Shown piece by piece: positions 1 through 7,355 of a stretch of DNA of 47,280 nucleotides (its first letter is position 1; every line of letters begins with the position of its first letter). A model generated the notes under the pieces. It saw nothing but the letters and a program-made list of their open reading frames with translations, did no database searches and had not been told where the DNA came from. The position numbers and the translations under genes are program-made. The stretch lies in contig JAAWBX010000039.1 of NCBI GenBank assembly GCA_022792885.1, positions 1-47,280 of the forward strand, given 5' to 3'. This DNA is from Lachnospiraceae bacterium (GTDB lineage: Bacteria; Bacillota; Clostridia; Lachnospirales; Lachnospiraceae).

Positions 1-1
1 T

Positions 2-844
2 ATCAGTCTATCAAACGGACGCGAAGTCCAAGATTGGAAGCCGATATACCGATTGCTCCATCATTATAACAGCTTAAGCAACAAGATGGATAATTCCTTA
101 CTGGCTGTAAGGGGTATTAACCATAAATACATTGTAGTAGAATGGAGAAAAAGCGCCTCGCTCCGGATTGCCATTGCGACATTTTTATGTATCCTTTCTC
201 CGGCGCCGTTGTTTTTGCTGGCGGGAATGGCGGAGTTTGGCGTGCTTCCGATGTCGGAAGATCTGGCTGGTGGAGTGGGGCTGGTCGTTTTGCTGCTTCT
301 TGCGGCCGTTGCTGTGGGCATTTATCTCTCCTGCGGTTTTAGAAACGCGCCCTATGATTTTTTGGAGAAAGAGATTTTTGAGGTGGAATACGGAGTGCGG
401 GGTATGGTTGCCGAGAGACAGAAGCTCTATCGGAATACGTATGTTCGCTTTAATATTCTGGGCGTCTGCCTCTGCGTGATCTCCCCGCTGCCGTTGTTTG
501 TGGCGATGGGGATGGAAGATGAATTTTTGGCGACCGTTCAGCTCACGGTGACGATGTTGATCGTCGCGGTCGGGGTCTTTTTCATGCTTGTGGCAGGCGT
601 CCGCTGGGCCGGTATGCAGAAGCTTCTTCAGGAGGGGGAATTTACTGTTCGGGAGAAGGAAAAGAACGGAGTGAAAGAGAAGATCGGGCAGATCTACTGG
701 CCGGTTGTTACAGCGGTTTATCTGGGATGGAGTTTTATTACGGAGGACTGGGGTATGACCTGGATCATCTGGCCGGTGGCCGGGGTTTTGTTCGTCGGGA
801 TTTTGGGCATATACGGGTTGTGGTCGGAGAAAGAAAAGGGTTGA
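2..844 (+). CDS. 5'-partial multi-pass membrane protein (XRE-regulator C-terminal type)
   Basis: The reading frame is open to the left edge of the window. The first usable start is an unconvincing TTG at 53, so the gene probably begins outside. The visible protein has about six hydrophobic segments in two related halves: ATFLCILSPAPLFLLAG and GVCLCVISPLPLFVAMG are clearly similar. Each half starts with a charged stretch, and the second is introduced by EKEIFEVEYGVRGM. A final helix pair surrounds ITEDWGMTWIIWPVAG. From memory of the family, this arrangement is the membrane half of clostridial proteins whose N-terminus is an XRE helix-turn-helix. The HTH is not in the window, so that assignment is inference. 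Function unknown. A new promoter begins just past its stop codon, so it probably ends its transcription unit. Confidence 0.65.
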   Translation: MSLSNGREVQDWKPIYRLLHHYNSLSNKMDNSLLAVRGINHKYIVVEWRKSASLRIAIATFLCILSPAPLFLLAGMAEFGVLPMSEDLAGGVGLVVLLLLAAVAVGIYLSCGFRNAPYDFLEKEIFEVEYGVRGMVAERQKLYRNTYVRFNILGVCLCVISPLPLFVAMGMEDEFLATVQLTVTMLIVAVGVFFMLVAGVRWAGMQKLLQEGEFTVREKEKNGVKEKIGQIYWPVVTAVYLGWSFITEDWGMTWIIWPVAGVLFVGILGIYGLWSEKEKG

Positions 845-869
845 AAGATTTCATCTTCGGTAAAAGTAC

Positions 870-898
870 TTGCAAAAAAGCCAAAAAAAGAGTAAATT
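870..898 (+). promoter_or_regulatory. Candidate sigma-A promoter for the small membrane protein
   Basis: TTGCAA at 870-875 and TAAATT at 893-898 are separated by 17 bp, about 40 bp upstream of the ATG at 937. The spacer is A-rich. Confidence 0.45.
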
Positions 899-936
899 AT
901 AAAAGAATCCAAAACAGGGAAACGGAGGTTTTACCT

Positions 937-1203
937 ATGAGTCGGAAAAAGGTAGAACAATATAAAGAGCAGAAAGCCAGAAGAAAGGAGATTCTGGAGA
1001 AGGAGAAAAAGAGGAAAAAGATGACGAAAGCCGCCTGGATCGCGGGGGGATTTCTGGTGCTGGGCCTTATTTGCGGTGCGATCGGGGTCACGATCCGCAA
1101 TCAATATAGAGAATACCAGGCGAATCTGCCGAATTACACGGCGGCTTCGACTATGCTGGTGGAAGATCTGGCCGGCGTGTTGACGACGGAGGCGGCCGAG
1201 TAG
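937..1203 (+). CDS. Small single-pass membrane protein with basic coiled N-terminus
   Basis: This is an 88-residue protein of no recognised family. The frame is open further upstream, but ATG 937 is chosen because an ACGGAGG ribosome binding site lies 8-9 bases before it. Residues 1-29 are almost entirely charged (many Lys, Arg and Glu) and probably form a cytoplasmic helix. Residues about 30-50 (AAWIAGGFLVLGLICGAIGV) are one membrane helix. The remaining ~38 residues are polar and end in an Asp/Glu/Thr-rich tail. By the positive-inside rule the N-terminus is cytoplasmic. It sits alone between a membrane protein and the pyrophosphatase gene. It is probably a conserved hypothetical of the group; no function can be assigned. 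Confidence 0.7.
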   Translation: MSRKKVEQYKEQKARRKEILEKEKKRKKMTKAAWIAGGFLVLGLICGAIGVTIRNQYREYQANLPNYTAASTMLVEDLAGVLTTEAAE

Positions 1204-1320
1204 GGCCGTGAACCGGAGCTCGTTCGAACGTGCTTTCGGATGTTTTGAAAATTCCGAAAATGAGGAGGTCCCGAGGCGTAAGCAACGTCCCGGGACAATT
1301 ATGAAAAATCTATATGCATT

Positions 1321-1370
1321 TTGACGAAAAACCGTTGATAATTTTTTATTTTCTATGCAATTACTATAAT
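1321..1370 (+). promoter_or_regulatory. Possible promoter region of the pyrophosphatase gene
   Basis: The 235-bp gap before the gene is AT-rich from about 1300. It holds TTGACG (1321-1326) with TTTATT 18 bp later, and further down a perfect TATAAT (1365-1370) without a good -35 at 17 bp. Either could be used. A small GTCCCG...CGGGAC inverted repeat (1268-1296) lies upstream; nothing else is recognised in the gap. Confidence 0.35.
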
Positions 1371-1438
1371 GCGCATATATGAACAAAATATGAACAACAC
1401 ATGAATAATCTGTAAAATGAAGCGGGGAGGCGAAGGAC

Positions 1439-3094
1439 ATGGGGGAGAGCAAAAAGAAGCCTACATATGTAATCGGGCATAAAAATCCGGATACGGATTC
1501 CATCTGTTCGGCGATCGCGTATGCCAGACTGAAGGAAAGACTGGACGGTGGAGCGTACATTCCCTGCCGGGCCGGTTTATTGAATCCGGAGACGGAATAC
1601 GTGCTGGAGCGTTTTCATCAGGAAGCGCCGAAACTGGTTACGAGCATACAGACCCAGGTAGCGGATATCGAATTGCGGGAGTCCAAGGGCGTTTCCGGAG
1701 AGATCTCCCTGAAGGAAGCCTGGAAGCTTATGCTGGAGGAGAACGGCGTGACGCTGGCCGTCGTCAGTGAGGAGAACGATCTGGAAGGATTGATTACGAT
1801 CAGCGATATCGCCAATTCTTATATGAGGGCCTATGAGAGCGATATTTTGTCCCAGGCGAAAACGCCTTACCGGAATATTGTGGAGGCGCTGGAAGGAAAA
1901 ATGGAAGTGGGCGATCCGGATTCTTATTTTGATAAGGGTAAAGTCCTGGTTGCAGCTACCAATATAGATATGCTGGAAGGTTTTATCGAAGAGAACGATA
2001 TGATCCTTTTGGGAAACCGATATGAATGCCAGCTGTGCGCGGTGGAGATGAACGCGGCGTGTCTGGTTATCTGCGCGGGCGCTCCGGTTTCCGAGACGAT
2101 CCGCAAGATTGCAATCCGCAATAACTGCGCGATCATCACGACTCCTCTGGATACCTATACGGCAACCCGTTTCGTGCATCAGAGTATGCCGATCCGGTTT
2201 ATGATGACAAAAGGCAATGTGCTGAGCTTTAATTTAAGCGACGGAACCGATCAGGTGAAGGAAGTTATGGCGAATAAAAAGCATCGGTATTTCCCGGTGC
2301 TGGATGAGGACGGGAAGTACCATGCCCTGATTTCGCGCCGGAATTTCCTGGGAATGACGGGGAAAAAGGTGATTTTGGTGGATCACAATGAGAAATCTCA
2401 GGCAGTGGACGGCGTGGAGAGCGCCAATATTCTTGAAATCATCGATCATCACAGGCTTGGGAGCCTGGAGACGATGAATCCGGTATTTTTTCGGAATCAG
2501 CCGGTGGGCTGCACCGCGACGATCATTTATCAGATCTACCGGGAGCGGGGTGTTGAGATTGATCCGGACGTGGCAGGGCTTTTGTGCAGCGCGATTATTT
2601 CCGACACGCTTTTGTTCCGTTCGCCGACCTGTACGCCGGCGGACAAGCAGGCCGCGCAGGAGCTGGCGAAAAACTGCGGCGTGCTGCCCGACGCTTTGGC
2701 CAGGGAGATGTTCTCGGCCGGGAGCAACCTGAAAGGAAAGACCGACGAGGAGATCTGCTTTCAGGATTATAAGGTGTTTACGGTAGATGATAAGAGGGTT
2801 GGGATCGGTCAGATCAATTCCGTTTTAGCGGATGAGATGGAAGAGATGAAGCCGGGTCTGCTTCGCTTCCTGGCGGAGAATCAGGGAAAAGGCGGAACGG
2901 ACTATAAATTTCTTATGATGACGAGTATTCTGGACGAGGGTACCGAGATCCTGTGCGACAGCCAGGCCTCGGAGAATTTAATAGAAGATGCGTTCCCGAA
3001 CGCGAAAGTGAAGGATCGCACGGCGATGCTGCCCGGTGTCGTTTCCCGTAAGAAGCAGTTGGTGCCTGCTCTTATGGGAGCGTTAAGGGAATAG
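1439..3094 (+). CDS. ppaC: Manganese-dependent inorganic pyrophosphatase with CBS and DRTGG regulatory domains
   Basis: This family II pyrophosphatase hydrolyses PPi to two phosphates in the cytoplasm and drives biosynthetic reactions forward. The DHH domain starts with GHKNPDTDSICSAIAYA (residues 13-29), whose His and Asp residues bind metal. It is interrupted after about residue 70 by a CBS-DRTGG-CBS insert of about 250 residues. The catalytic fold resumes with VDHNEKSQAVDG and EIIDHHRLG (near residue 333), and the DHHA2 domain follows to the C-terminus. At 551 residues it is the long CBS-PPase type (about 550) rather than the short ~310-residue enzyme. In this family the CBS domains bind adenine nucleotides (AMP or ADP inhibit, ATP or diadenosine polyphosphates activate). 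The ATG is preceded by GGGGAGG at a normal distance. Confidence 0.93.
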   Translation: MGESKKKPTYVIGHKNPDTDSICSAIAYARLKERLDGGAYIPCRAGLLNPETEYVLERFHQEAPKLVTSIQTQVADIELRESKGVSGEISLKEAWKLMLEENGVTLAVVSEENDLEGLITISDIANSYMRAYESDILSQAKTPYRNIVEALEGKMEVGDPDSYFDKGKVLVAATNIDMLEGFIEENDMILLGNRYECQLCAVEMNAACLVICAGAPVSETIRKIAIRNNCAIITTPLDTYTATRFVHQSMPIRFMMTKGNVLSFNLSDGTDQVKEVMANKKHRYFPVLDEDGKYHALISRRNFLGMTGKKVILVDHNEKSQAVDGVESANILEIIDHHRLGSLETMNPVFFRNQPVGCTATIIYQIYRERGVEIDPDVAGLLCSAIISDTLLFRSPTCTPADKQAAQELAKNCGVLPDALAREMFSAGSNLKGKTDEEICFQDYKVFTVDDKRVGIGQINSVLADEMEEMKPGLLRFLAENQGKGGTDYKFLMMTSILDEGTEILCDSQASENLIEDAFPNAKVKDRTAMLPGVVSRKKQLVPALMGALRE

Positions 3095-3116
3095 ATTAAG
3101 AGCCGTTTAAACGGCC

Positions 3117-3160
3117 GGTGAGTTCGAGACCTTCCTCACTTAAAACAAAACTAAAGGAGA
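3117..3160 (+). ncRNA. PreQ1-I riboswitch
   Basis: A GTGAG/CTCAC stem (3118-3122 with 3135-3139) encloses the loop TTCGAGACCTTC. It is followed by an A-rich tail, TTAAAACAAAACTAAAGGAG, that runs into the ribosome binding site of the next gene. This is the H-type pseudoknot layout of the class I preQ1 aptamer; the tail closely resembles the Thermoanaerobacter tengcongensis example. It is placed directly before a QueT-type transporter, a classic preQ1 regulon member. Ligand binding would fold the tail into the loop and hide the AAAGGAGA ribosome binding site, giving translational repression. Identified by eye, without a covariance-model score. Confidence 0.82.
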
Positions 3161-3168
3161 GAAAAATC

Positions 3169-3663
3169 GTGAAGAAAGAAACAAAAAAAGTCGTGTTTGT
3201 GGCGCACGCGGCGGTAATTGCCGCATTGTATGTAGTATTGACGCAGTTATCCGCTTCTCTGGGATTGGCCAGCGGCGCCATTCAGATCCGGATCTCGGAG
3301 GCGCTGACAATTCTGCCGTATTTTACGCCGGCGGCGATTCCGGGATTGTTTGTCGGATGTTTCCTGTCGAATCTGCTGACGGGGAGCGTTCTGTGGGATA
3401 TCCTGTTCGGAAGCCTGGCAACGCTTTTAGGAGCGCTCGGGACCTGGTTTTTGCGGAAACATAAATATCTGGCGTGGGCGCCGCCGGCGGCCGCCAATAT
3501 TATGATCGTCCCGTGGGTGCTTAAGTTTGCTTATGGCGTCCCGGATGCGGTTCCTTATCTGATGGTTACGGTAGGAATCGGTGAGGTGATCGCGTGCGGC
3601 GCGGCGGGAACGCTGCTTTTGCTGGCGTTGGAGCGTCACAGACTTGCGGTCTTCGCGGAGTGA
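3169..3663 (+). CDS. queT: QueT-family queuosine precursor transporter (ECF S-component-like)
   Basis: This is a 164-residue integral membrane protein with about five to six hydrophobic helices. The block IQIRISEALTILPYFTPAAI followed by GLFVGCFLSNLLTG is characteristic of QueT proteins. These act as substrate-binding components of energy-coupling-factor transporters for queuosine precursors such as preQ0 or preQ1. The start is GTG 3169, chosen because AAAGGAGA lies immediately upstream; an upstream in-frame extension would run through the riboswitch. Gene identity and the preQ1 riboswitch support each other. No ECF energising genes are in the window, so it presumably shares a group II ECF module encoded elsewhere. 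Confidence 0.88.
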   Translation: MKKETKKVVFVAHAAVIAALYVVLTQLSASLGLASGAIQIRISEALTILPYFTPAAIPGLFVGCFLSNLLTGSVLWDILFGSLATLLGALGTWFLRKHKYLAWAPPAAANIMIVPWVLKFAYGVPDAVPYLMVTVGIGEVIACGAAGTLLLLALERHRLAVFAE

Positions 3664-3699
3664 GTATCACGAAAATAAAACAGATGGGCAGGAAGAGTG

Positions 3700-5082
3700 A
3701 TGTACCATATTGATTTTCAAAAACCCAGAAGGGTTCATTTCATTGGCATTGGCGGCATCAGCATGAGCGGTTTGGCTGAGATATTGATTACGGAAGGTTT
3801 CCGGGTATCCGGTTCGGATTCGGTGCGTTCGCATTTGACGGATCATTTGATTTCTCTGGGGGCGGAGATCCACATTGGCCAGAGAGCGGCCAATATTGCG
3901 GAGGATATCGAGGTGGTCGTTTATACGGCGGCAATCCGTCCGGATAATGAGGAATATCAGGCAGCCATACAAAGAGGACTTCCGGTTTTGAGCCGGGCTG
4001 AACTGCTGGGGCAGATGATGAAAAATTACCGGGCGGCGATCGCCGTGTCGGGAACCCACGGGAAAACGAGTACGACTGCCATGATATCGGAGATTTTAAT
4101 GACGGCCGGCAAAGAGCCGACGATCTCGATCGGGGGCATTATGCCTTCGATCGGGGGGAATATCCGGGTAGGGAAGTCGGAATGTTTCGTGACGGAAGCC
4201 TGCGAATATACAAACAGCTTCCTTCATTTTTTTCCGACGACGGCGGTTATATTGAACGTACGGGAAGATCATATGGATTTTTTTCGGGATCTTCAGGAGA
4301 TTCGGGATTCGTTCCGGCAGTTTGCGGAACTTTTGCCCGAAGGAGGTTTGCTTGTAATAAACCGTGATATCCCGGAACTGGAAGAATTGACGAGAGATCT
4401 GCGCTGTCGTGTGAAGACGTACAGCCTGAGTGCGCCGGATGCGGATTTCAGGGCGGTAAATGTGGTGCTGGATGAGGATGCCTGTGGAAGCTTTGACGTG
4501 GTAAAGCGCGGCGTTACCATGGGACGGATCCGATTGAAGGTGCCGGGTACCCATAATGTGGCAAACGCGCTGGCTGCGATCGCCGTGGCGGATTCCATGG
4601 GAATCGGACTGGATGAGATGCAGGTGGGTTTTGAACATTACACGGGTGTGGAGCGTCGTTTTGAGAAGAAGGGCGTGGTCGGAGGCGTGGAAGTTTTTGA
4701 CGATTACGCCCATCATCCGGATGAGATCCGGGCGACGTTGACGATGGCGAACCAGGTAAAAAAGAAAAAACTCTGGTGTGTGTTCCAGCCTCATACGTAT
4801 ACGCGAACGAGAGCGTTTTTAAAAGAATTTATTGAGGCGCTGGCTATGGCCGACGAGGTCGTGCTGGCGAAAATTTACGCGGCCAGGGAGAGCGACAACC
4901 TGGGCGTCAGTTCGGAAGATATCGCCAGAGGGCTGCGGGAAAAAGGCAAAAAAGCCGTGTATCTGGAGAGTTTCGGAGAAATTGAAGATTTTCTTTTACA
5001 ACATTGTGTCCACGGAGATTTGTTGATAACTATGGGGGCGGGAGATGTCGTAAAAGTGGGCGAAGCGCTGCTTGGAAAGTAA
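3700..5082 (+). CDS. murC: UDP-N-acetylmuramate--L-alanine ligase
   Basis: MurC adds L-alanine to UDP-MurNAc using ATP, the first step of the peptidoglycan stem peptide, in the cytoplasm. The 460-residue protein has the N-terminal nucleotide-sugar fold with GIGGISMSGLAEIL (about 14-27). The Mur-ligase ATP loop SGTHGKTSTT lies near residue 113, NVREDHMDFF is the central metal region, and FDDYAHHPDEI (about 330) starts the C-terminal domain typical of MurC. GTG 3697 directly precedes ATG 3700; ATG is preferred because GGAAG (3691-3695) is then at proper spacing. The stop codon touches the first DnaA box, so no terminator separates it from the replication region. Confidence 0.95.
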   Translation: MYHIDFQKPRRVHFIGIGGISMSGLAEILITEGFRVSGSDSVRSHLTDHLISLGAEIHIGQRAANIAEDIEVVVYTAAIRPDNEEYQAAIQRGLPVLSRAELLGQMMKNYRAAIAVSGTHGKTSTTAMISEILMTAGKEPTISIGGIMPSIGGNIRVGKSECFVTEACEYTNSFLHFFPTTAVILNVREDHMDFFRDLQEIRDSFRQFAELLPEGGLLVINRDIPELEELTRDLRCRVKTYSLSAPDADFRAVNVVLDEDACGSFDVVKRGVTMGRIRLKVPGTHNVANALAAIAVADSMGIGLDEMQVGFEHYTGVERRFEKKGVVGGVEVFDDYAHHPDEIRATLTMANQVKKKKLWCVFQPHTYTRTRAFLKEFIEALAMADEVVLAKIYAARESDNLGVSSEDIARGLREKGKKAVYLESFGEIEDFLLQHCVHGDLLITMGAGDVVKVGEALLGK

Positions 5083-5083
5083 G

Positions 5084-5113
5084 TTATCCACATTATCCAC
5101 ACACTTATCAACA
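5084..5113 (+). promoter_or_regulatory. DnaA-box cluster, left group (two perfect boxes plus one)
   Basis: TTATCCACA occurs perfectly at 5084-5092 and again, directly abutting, at 5093-5101. TTATCAACA (one mismatch) follows at 5105-5113. All point the same way. A TTGACA at 5122-5127 follows and could be a -35 element, with a poor -10 (TATCCT) after 15 bp. DnaA binds such boxes, so the neighbouring dnaD-dnaC genes may be under DnaA control. Confidence 0.8.
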
Positions 5114-5181
5114 AAAATTCGTTGACAGGCGTGTGGATTTCTTATCCTCTGTGGAGGCTTGTCTGTCGTGGTTTGCGGCAT

Positions 5182-5208
5182 TTGTCCACGATATCCACAA
5201 TATCCACA
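5182..5208 (+). promoter_or_regulatory. DnaA-box cluster, right group
   Basis: ATATCCACA at 5191-5199 and, abutting, ATATCCACA at 5200-5208 each differ from the consensus box by one base. A weaker TTGTCCACG precedes at 5182-5190, giving three boxes in perfect 9-bp phase. A degenerate inverted box (TGTGGATTT) lies at 5132-5140 between the two groups. The remaining gap to dnaD (5209-5308) is fairly T-rich, with no further signal I can name. Confidence 0.7.
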
Positions 5209-5320
5209 AGAAGCTTTTAGGGGTGTTTGTGGACGGAAAACACGCTTTTCTTTTTGGGATTTTTGTGGTATCTTTAGCTATATGCCGGGTGACAGTGTTT
5301 TACAAAACAGAGGAGTATTT

Positions 5321-6367
5321 ATGAGCAGACTTTTGAGAAGAGAGCAGGCGAAAGGGGCTTCGACCGGTGTTTCCCATGCGTTTTTGGACCGCTTTTTGCC
5401 GGAGGCGAACGGAGAGTTTGTCAAGCTGTATCTGCTCCTGCTTCGGAAGGTTTCCGAAGATCTCTCCGAGATTACGGTGTCGGAGCTGGCCGACGGCCTG
5501 AATGTGACGGAGGGCGACGTGATGCGGGCTTTACGTTACTGGGAGAAGAAGGGGCAGCTTTCGCTCGGGTTTACCGGTATGGGAAGCCTGGCGTCGATTG
5601 AGCTGACAGGGGACGAGCCGGAAAGGCAGGCGGCGGAGACGAAACCGGAGGAGATGCCGGTTGAGGGCGCGAGGTCGGAAGCGGGATTTCCGCCGGCTTT
5701 AAGTTTGAACGAAGACGAGGAATTTGTTCAGCTTCTTTACGTGATCCAGAAGTATTTGGGGAAGGTTCTGACCGGAAGAGATCTGGACATGCTGGCCTAC
5801 TGGTATCAGGAACTTTGTTTTCCGGCGGATGTGATCGAATATATGGTGGAGGACTGTGTCAATAACGGGCATCGGAGCATGCGCTATATTGAAAAAGTGG
5901 CTCTGGACTGGCATGAACGGGGGTTTAAGACGCTTGCGCGTGCGAAGGCATACAGTCAGTCCTATCGGAACGAGTATTATAAGATAATGAAAGCGTTCGG
6001 TCTGGGCGGGCGAAACCCGGCGCCGCCGGAGCAGGAGGCGATCGAGAAGTGGCTGTCGAAGTATCGGTTTCCCGTTGACATTATCACGGAAGCCTGCCGC
6101 CGGACGATCGAGACGATTCATGAGCCGAGTTTTAAATACGCGGATCGGATTCTGTCCGATTGGAAAGACGCCGGCGTACATACAAAAGAAGATATTGAGA
6201 AATTGGACGAGAGGCGTAAGAAAGGCCGATCCGTTCCGGCGCCCCGGACTTCGGCTGCCGCGGCATCCCGGAATCGGTTTCATAATTTTGAGCAGAGGAC
6301 ATATGATTACGATGCGTTGCTGAAGAAACTGAACCAGCAGGGAGGGGGGAAACCGTCGTGCCCTTAA
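5321..6367 (+). CDS. dnaD: DnaD/DnaB-domain replication initiation protein
   Basis: DnaD-type proteins remodel DNA and help load the replicative helicase at origins and stalled forks in Firmicutes. Of 348 residues, the first ~95 are a winged-helix-like domain (NVTEGDVMRALRYWEKKGQL). A variable acidic linker follows, then two DDBH2 domains: about 130-210 (LTGRDLDMLAYWYQELCFP) and about 228-295. The second ends in the diagnostic YADRILSDWKDAGVHT. The ATG at 5321 is chosen for its GAGGAG ribosome binding site; the longer open frame would translate the DnaA-box region. It overlaps dnaC by 10 bases, so the two are one operon. Symbol dnaD is by domain; it may be functionally closer to Bacillus DnaB. 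Confidence 0.85.
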   Translation: MSRLLRREQAKGASTGVSHAFLDRFLPEANGEFVKLYLLLLRKVSEDLSEITVSELADGLNVTEGDVMRALRYWEKKGQLSLGFTGMGSLASIELTGDEPERQAAETKPEEMPVEGARSEAGFPPALSLNEDEEFVQLLYVIQKYLGKVLTGRDLDMLAYWYQELCFPADVIEYMVEDCVNNGHRSMRYIEKVALDWHERGFKTLARAKAYSQSYRNEYYKIMKAFGLGGRNPAPPEQEAIEKWLSKYRFPVDIITEACRRTIETIHEPSFKYADRILSDWKDAGVHTKEDIEKLDERRKKGRSVPAPRTSAAAASRNRFHNFEQRTYDYDALLKKLNQQGGGKPSCP

Positions 6368-7341
6368 GTCGTTTGCAGTATGACGCGATCATGCGGGAGT
6401 ATGATCAGAAGCAATATCGGGCCCGGCGGGAACAAAAGCGCCGGATCCGGCAGGTGGAAGAGCGGATCCCTCAGATGAAGCGGATTGAGGAGGAGATCGG
6501 CCGGACGGCCATTAAGCAGGCGAGGCGGGCGCTGGGGAAGGAATCCGACGCGATCGCGAAGTGCCGAAAAGAACTGGACGAGCTTCGGGAACAGAAAGCG
6601 GCGCTTCTGGAAGCCTCCGGATTTCCGGCGGATTATATGGAGCCGGTATATGAGTGCCGAAGCTGTCGGGATACGGGTTTTGTGGGCGGGCAGAAGTGCG
6701 CCTGTTTTAAAAAGGCGGAGATGGCGGTCTATTACGATCAGTCGAATCTGAAGGGCCTTTTGGAACAGGAGAATTTTGCTCATTTTACGGACCGGTATTA
6801 TGAAAAGCAGAAGAAAGAAGAGGGCCGGAACGAGACGGTCTGGCAGCATATGCAGTCCGTACGGAAAGCCTGTGAGAACTATGCGGCGGAATTTGCGGCA
6901 AAAGGCGGCAATCTTTTGTTTACCGGACCGGCCGGCGTGGGAAAGACTTTTTTAAGTCATTGTATTGCGAAAGAGCTGATGGAACAATGCGTGGAGGTAC
7001 TGTATCTGTCGGCTTCCGAGCTGTTTGAGATTTTTTCGAAAAATATGACCTCCGGCCGGGAGGCGGCCGAGGAGGAGGCATATCGCTATGTGAAAGAATG
7101 TGAACTCCTGATCATTGACGATCTGGGAACGGAGTGGAGCAATTCTTTCACGAACGCTCAGTTTTTTAATTGTATCAACGATCGGAATTTAAAGAGGCGG
7201 GCGACGCTTATTTCCACGAACCTGTCATTGGCCGGTTTGGCGGAGATGTATTCGGAGCGGGTCGTATCCCGGATTTTGAGTGAATATCAGATTTTGGAAC
7301 TGTTTGGGGAAGATATACGAATCAAAAAAAGGCTTATGTAG
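6358..7341 (+). CDS. dnaC: DnaC/DnaI-type helicase loader ATPase
   Basis: This AAA+ ATPase loads the replicative DnaB-type helicase onto DNA. The 327-residue protein has a basic, coiled N-terminal helicase-binding part (1-95). A four-cysteine zinc motif follows (CRSCRDTGFVGGQKCAC, about 98-114). Next come Walker A GPAGVGKT (near 190), Walker B LLIIDDLGTE (near 255), the sensor STNLS and a conserved YSERVVSRI arginine-finger region. Start is GTG 6358, eight bases after a GGGAGGGGG ribosome binding site and overlapping the end of dnaD. The zinc motif followed by AAA+ is the Bacillus DnaI-like layout. Position next to dnaD and downstream of DnaA boxes supports a role in initiation rather than in an IS (IstB). 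Confidence 0.9.
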   Translation: MPLSRLQYDAIMREYDQKQYRARREQKRRIRQVEERIPQMKRIEEEIGRTAIKQARRALGKESDAIAKCRKELDELREQKAALLEASGFPADYMEPVYECRSCRDTGFVGGQKCACFKKAEMAVYYDQSNLKGLLEQENFAHFTDRYYEKQKKEEGRNETVWQHMQSVRKACENYAAEFAAKGGNLLFTGPAGVGKTFLSHCIAKELMEQCVEVLYLSASELFEIFSKNMTSGREAAEEEAYRYVKECELLIIDDLGTEWSNSFTNAQFFNCINDRNLKRRATLISTNLSLAGLAEMYSERVVSRILSEYQILELFGEDIRIKKRLM

Positions 7342-7355
7342 ATGGAGGAGAAATC

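Noticed and set aside
3102-3115. Palindrome GCCGTTTAAACGGC before the preQ1 element
   Set aside because: There is no loop and no T-run, so it is not a terminator. It is not part of the aptamer and no operator role can be supported.
5084-5320. Calling the DnaA-box region the chromosomal origin
   Set aside because: dnaA and dnaN are absent and no clear unwinding element or DnaA-trio is visible. A regulatory or titration role is as likely, so only the boxes are annotated.
6358-7341. IstB-type transposition helper as identity of the dnaC gene
   Set aside because: The zinc motif, length and dnaD neighbour match the replication loader, and no transposase is nearby.
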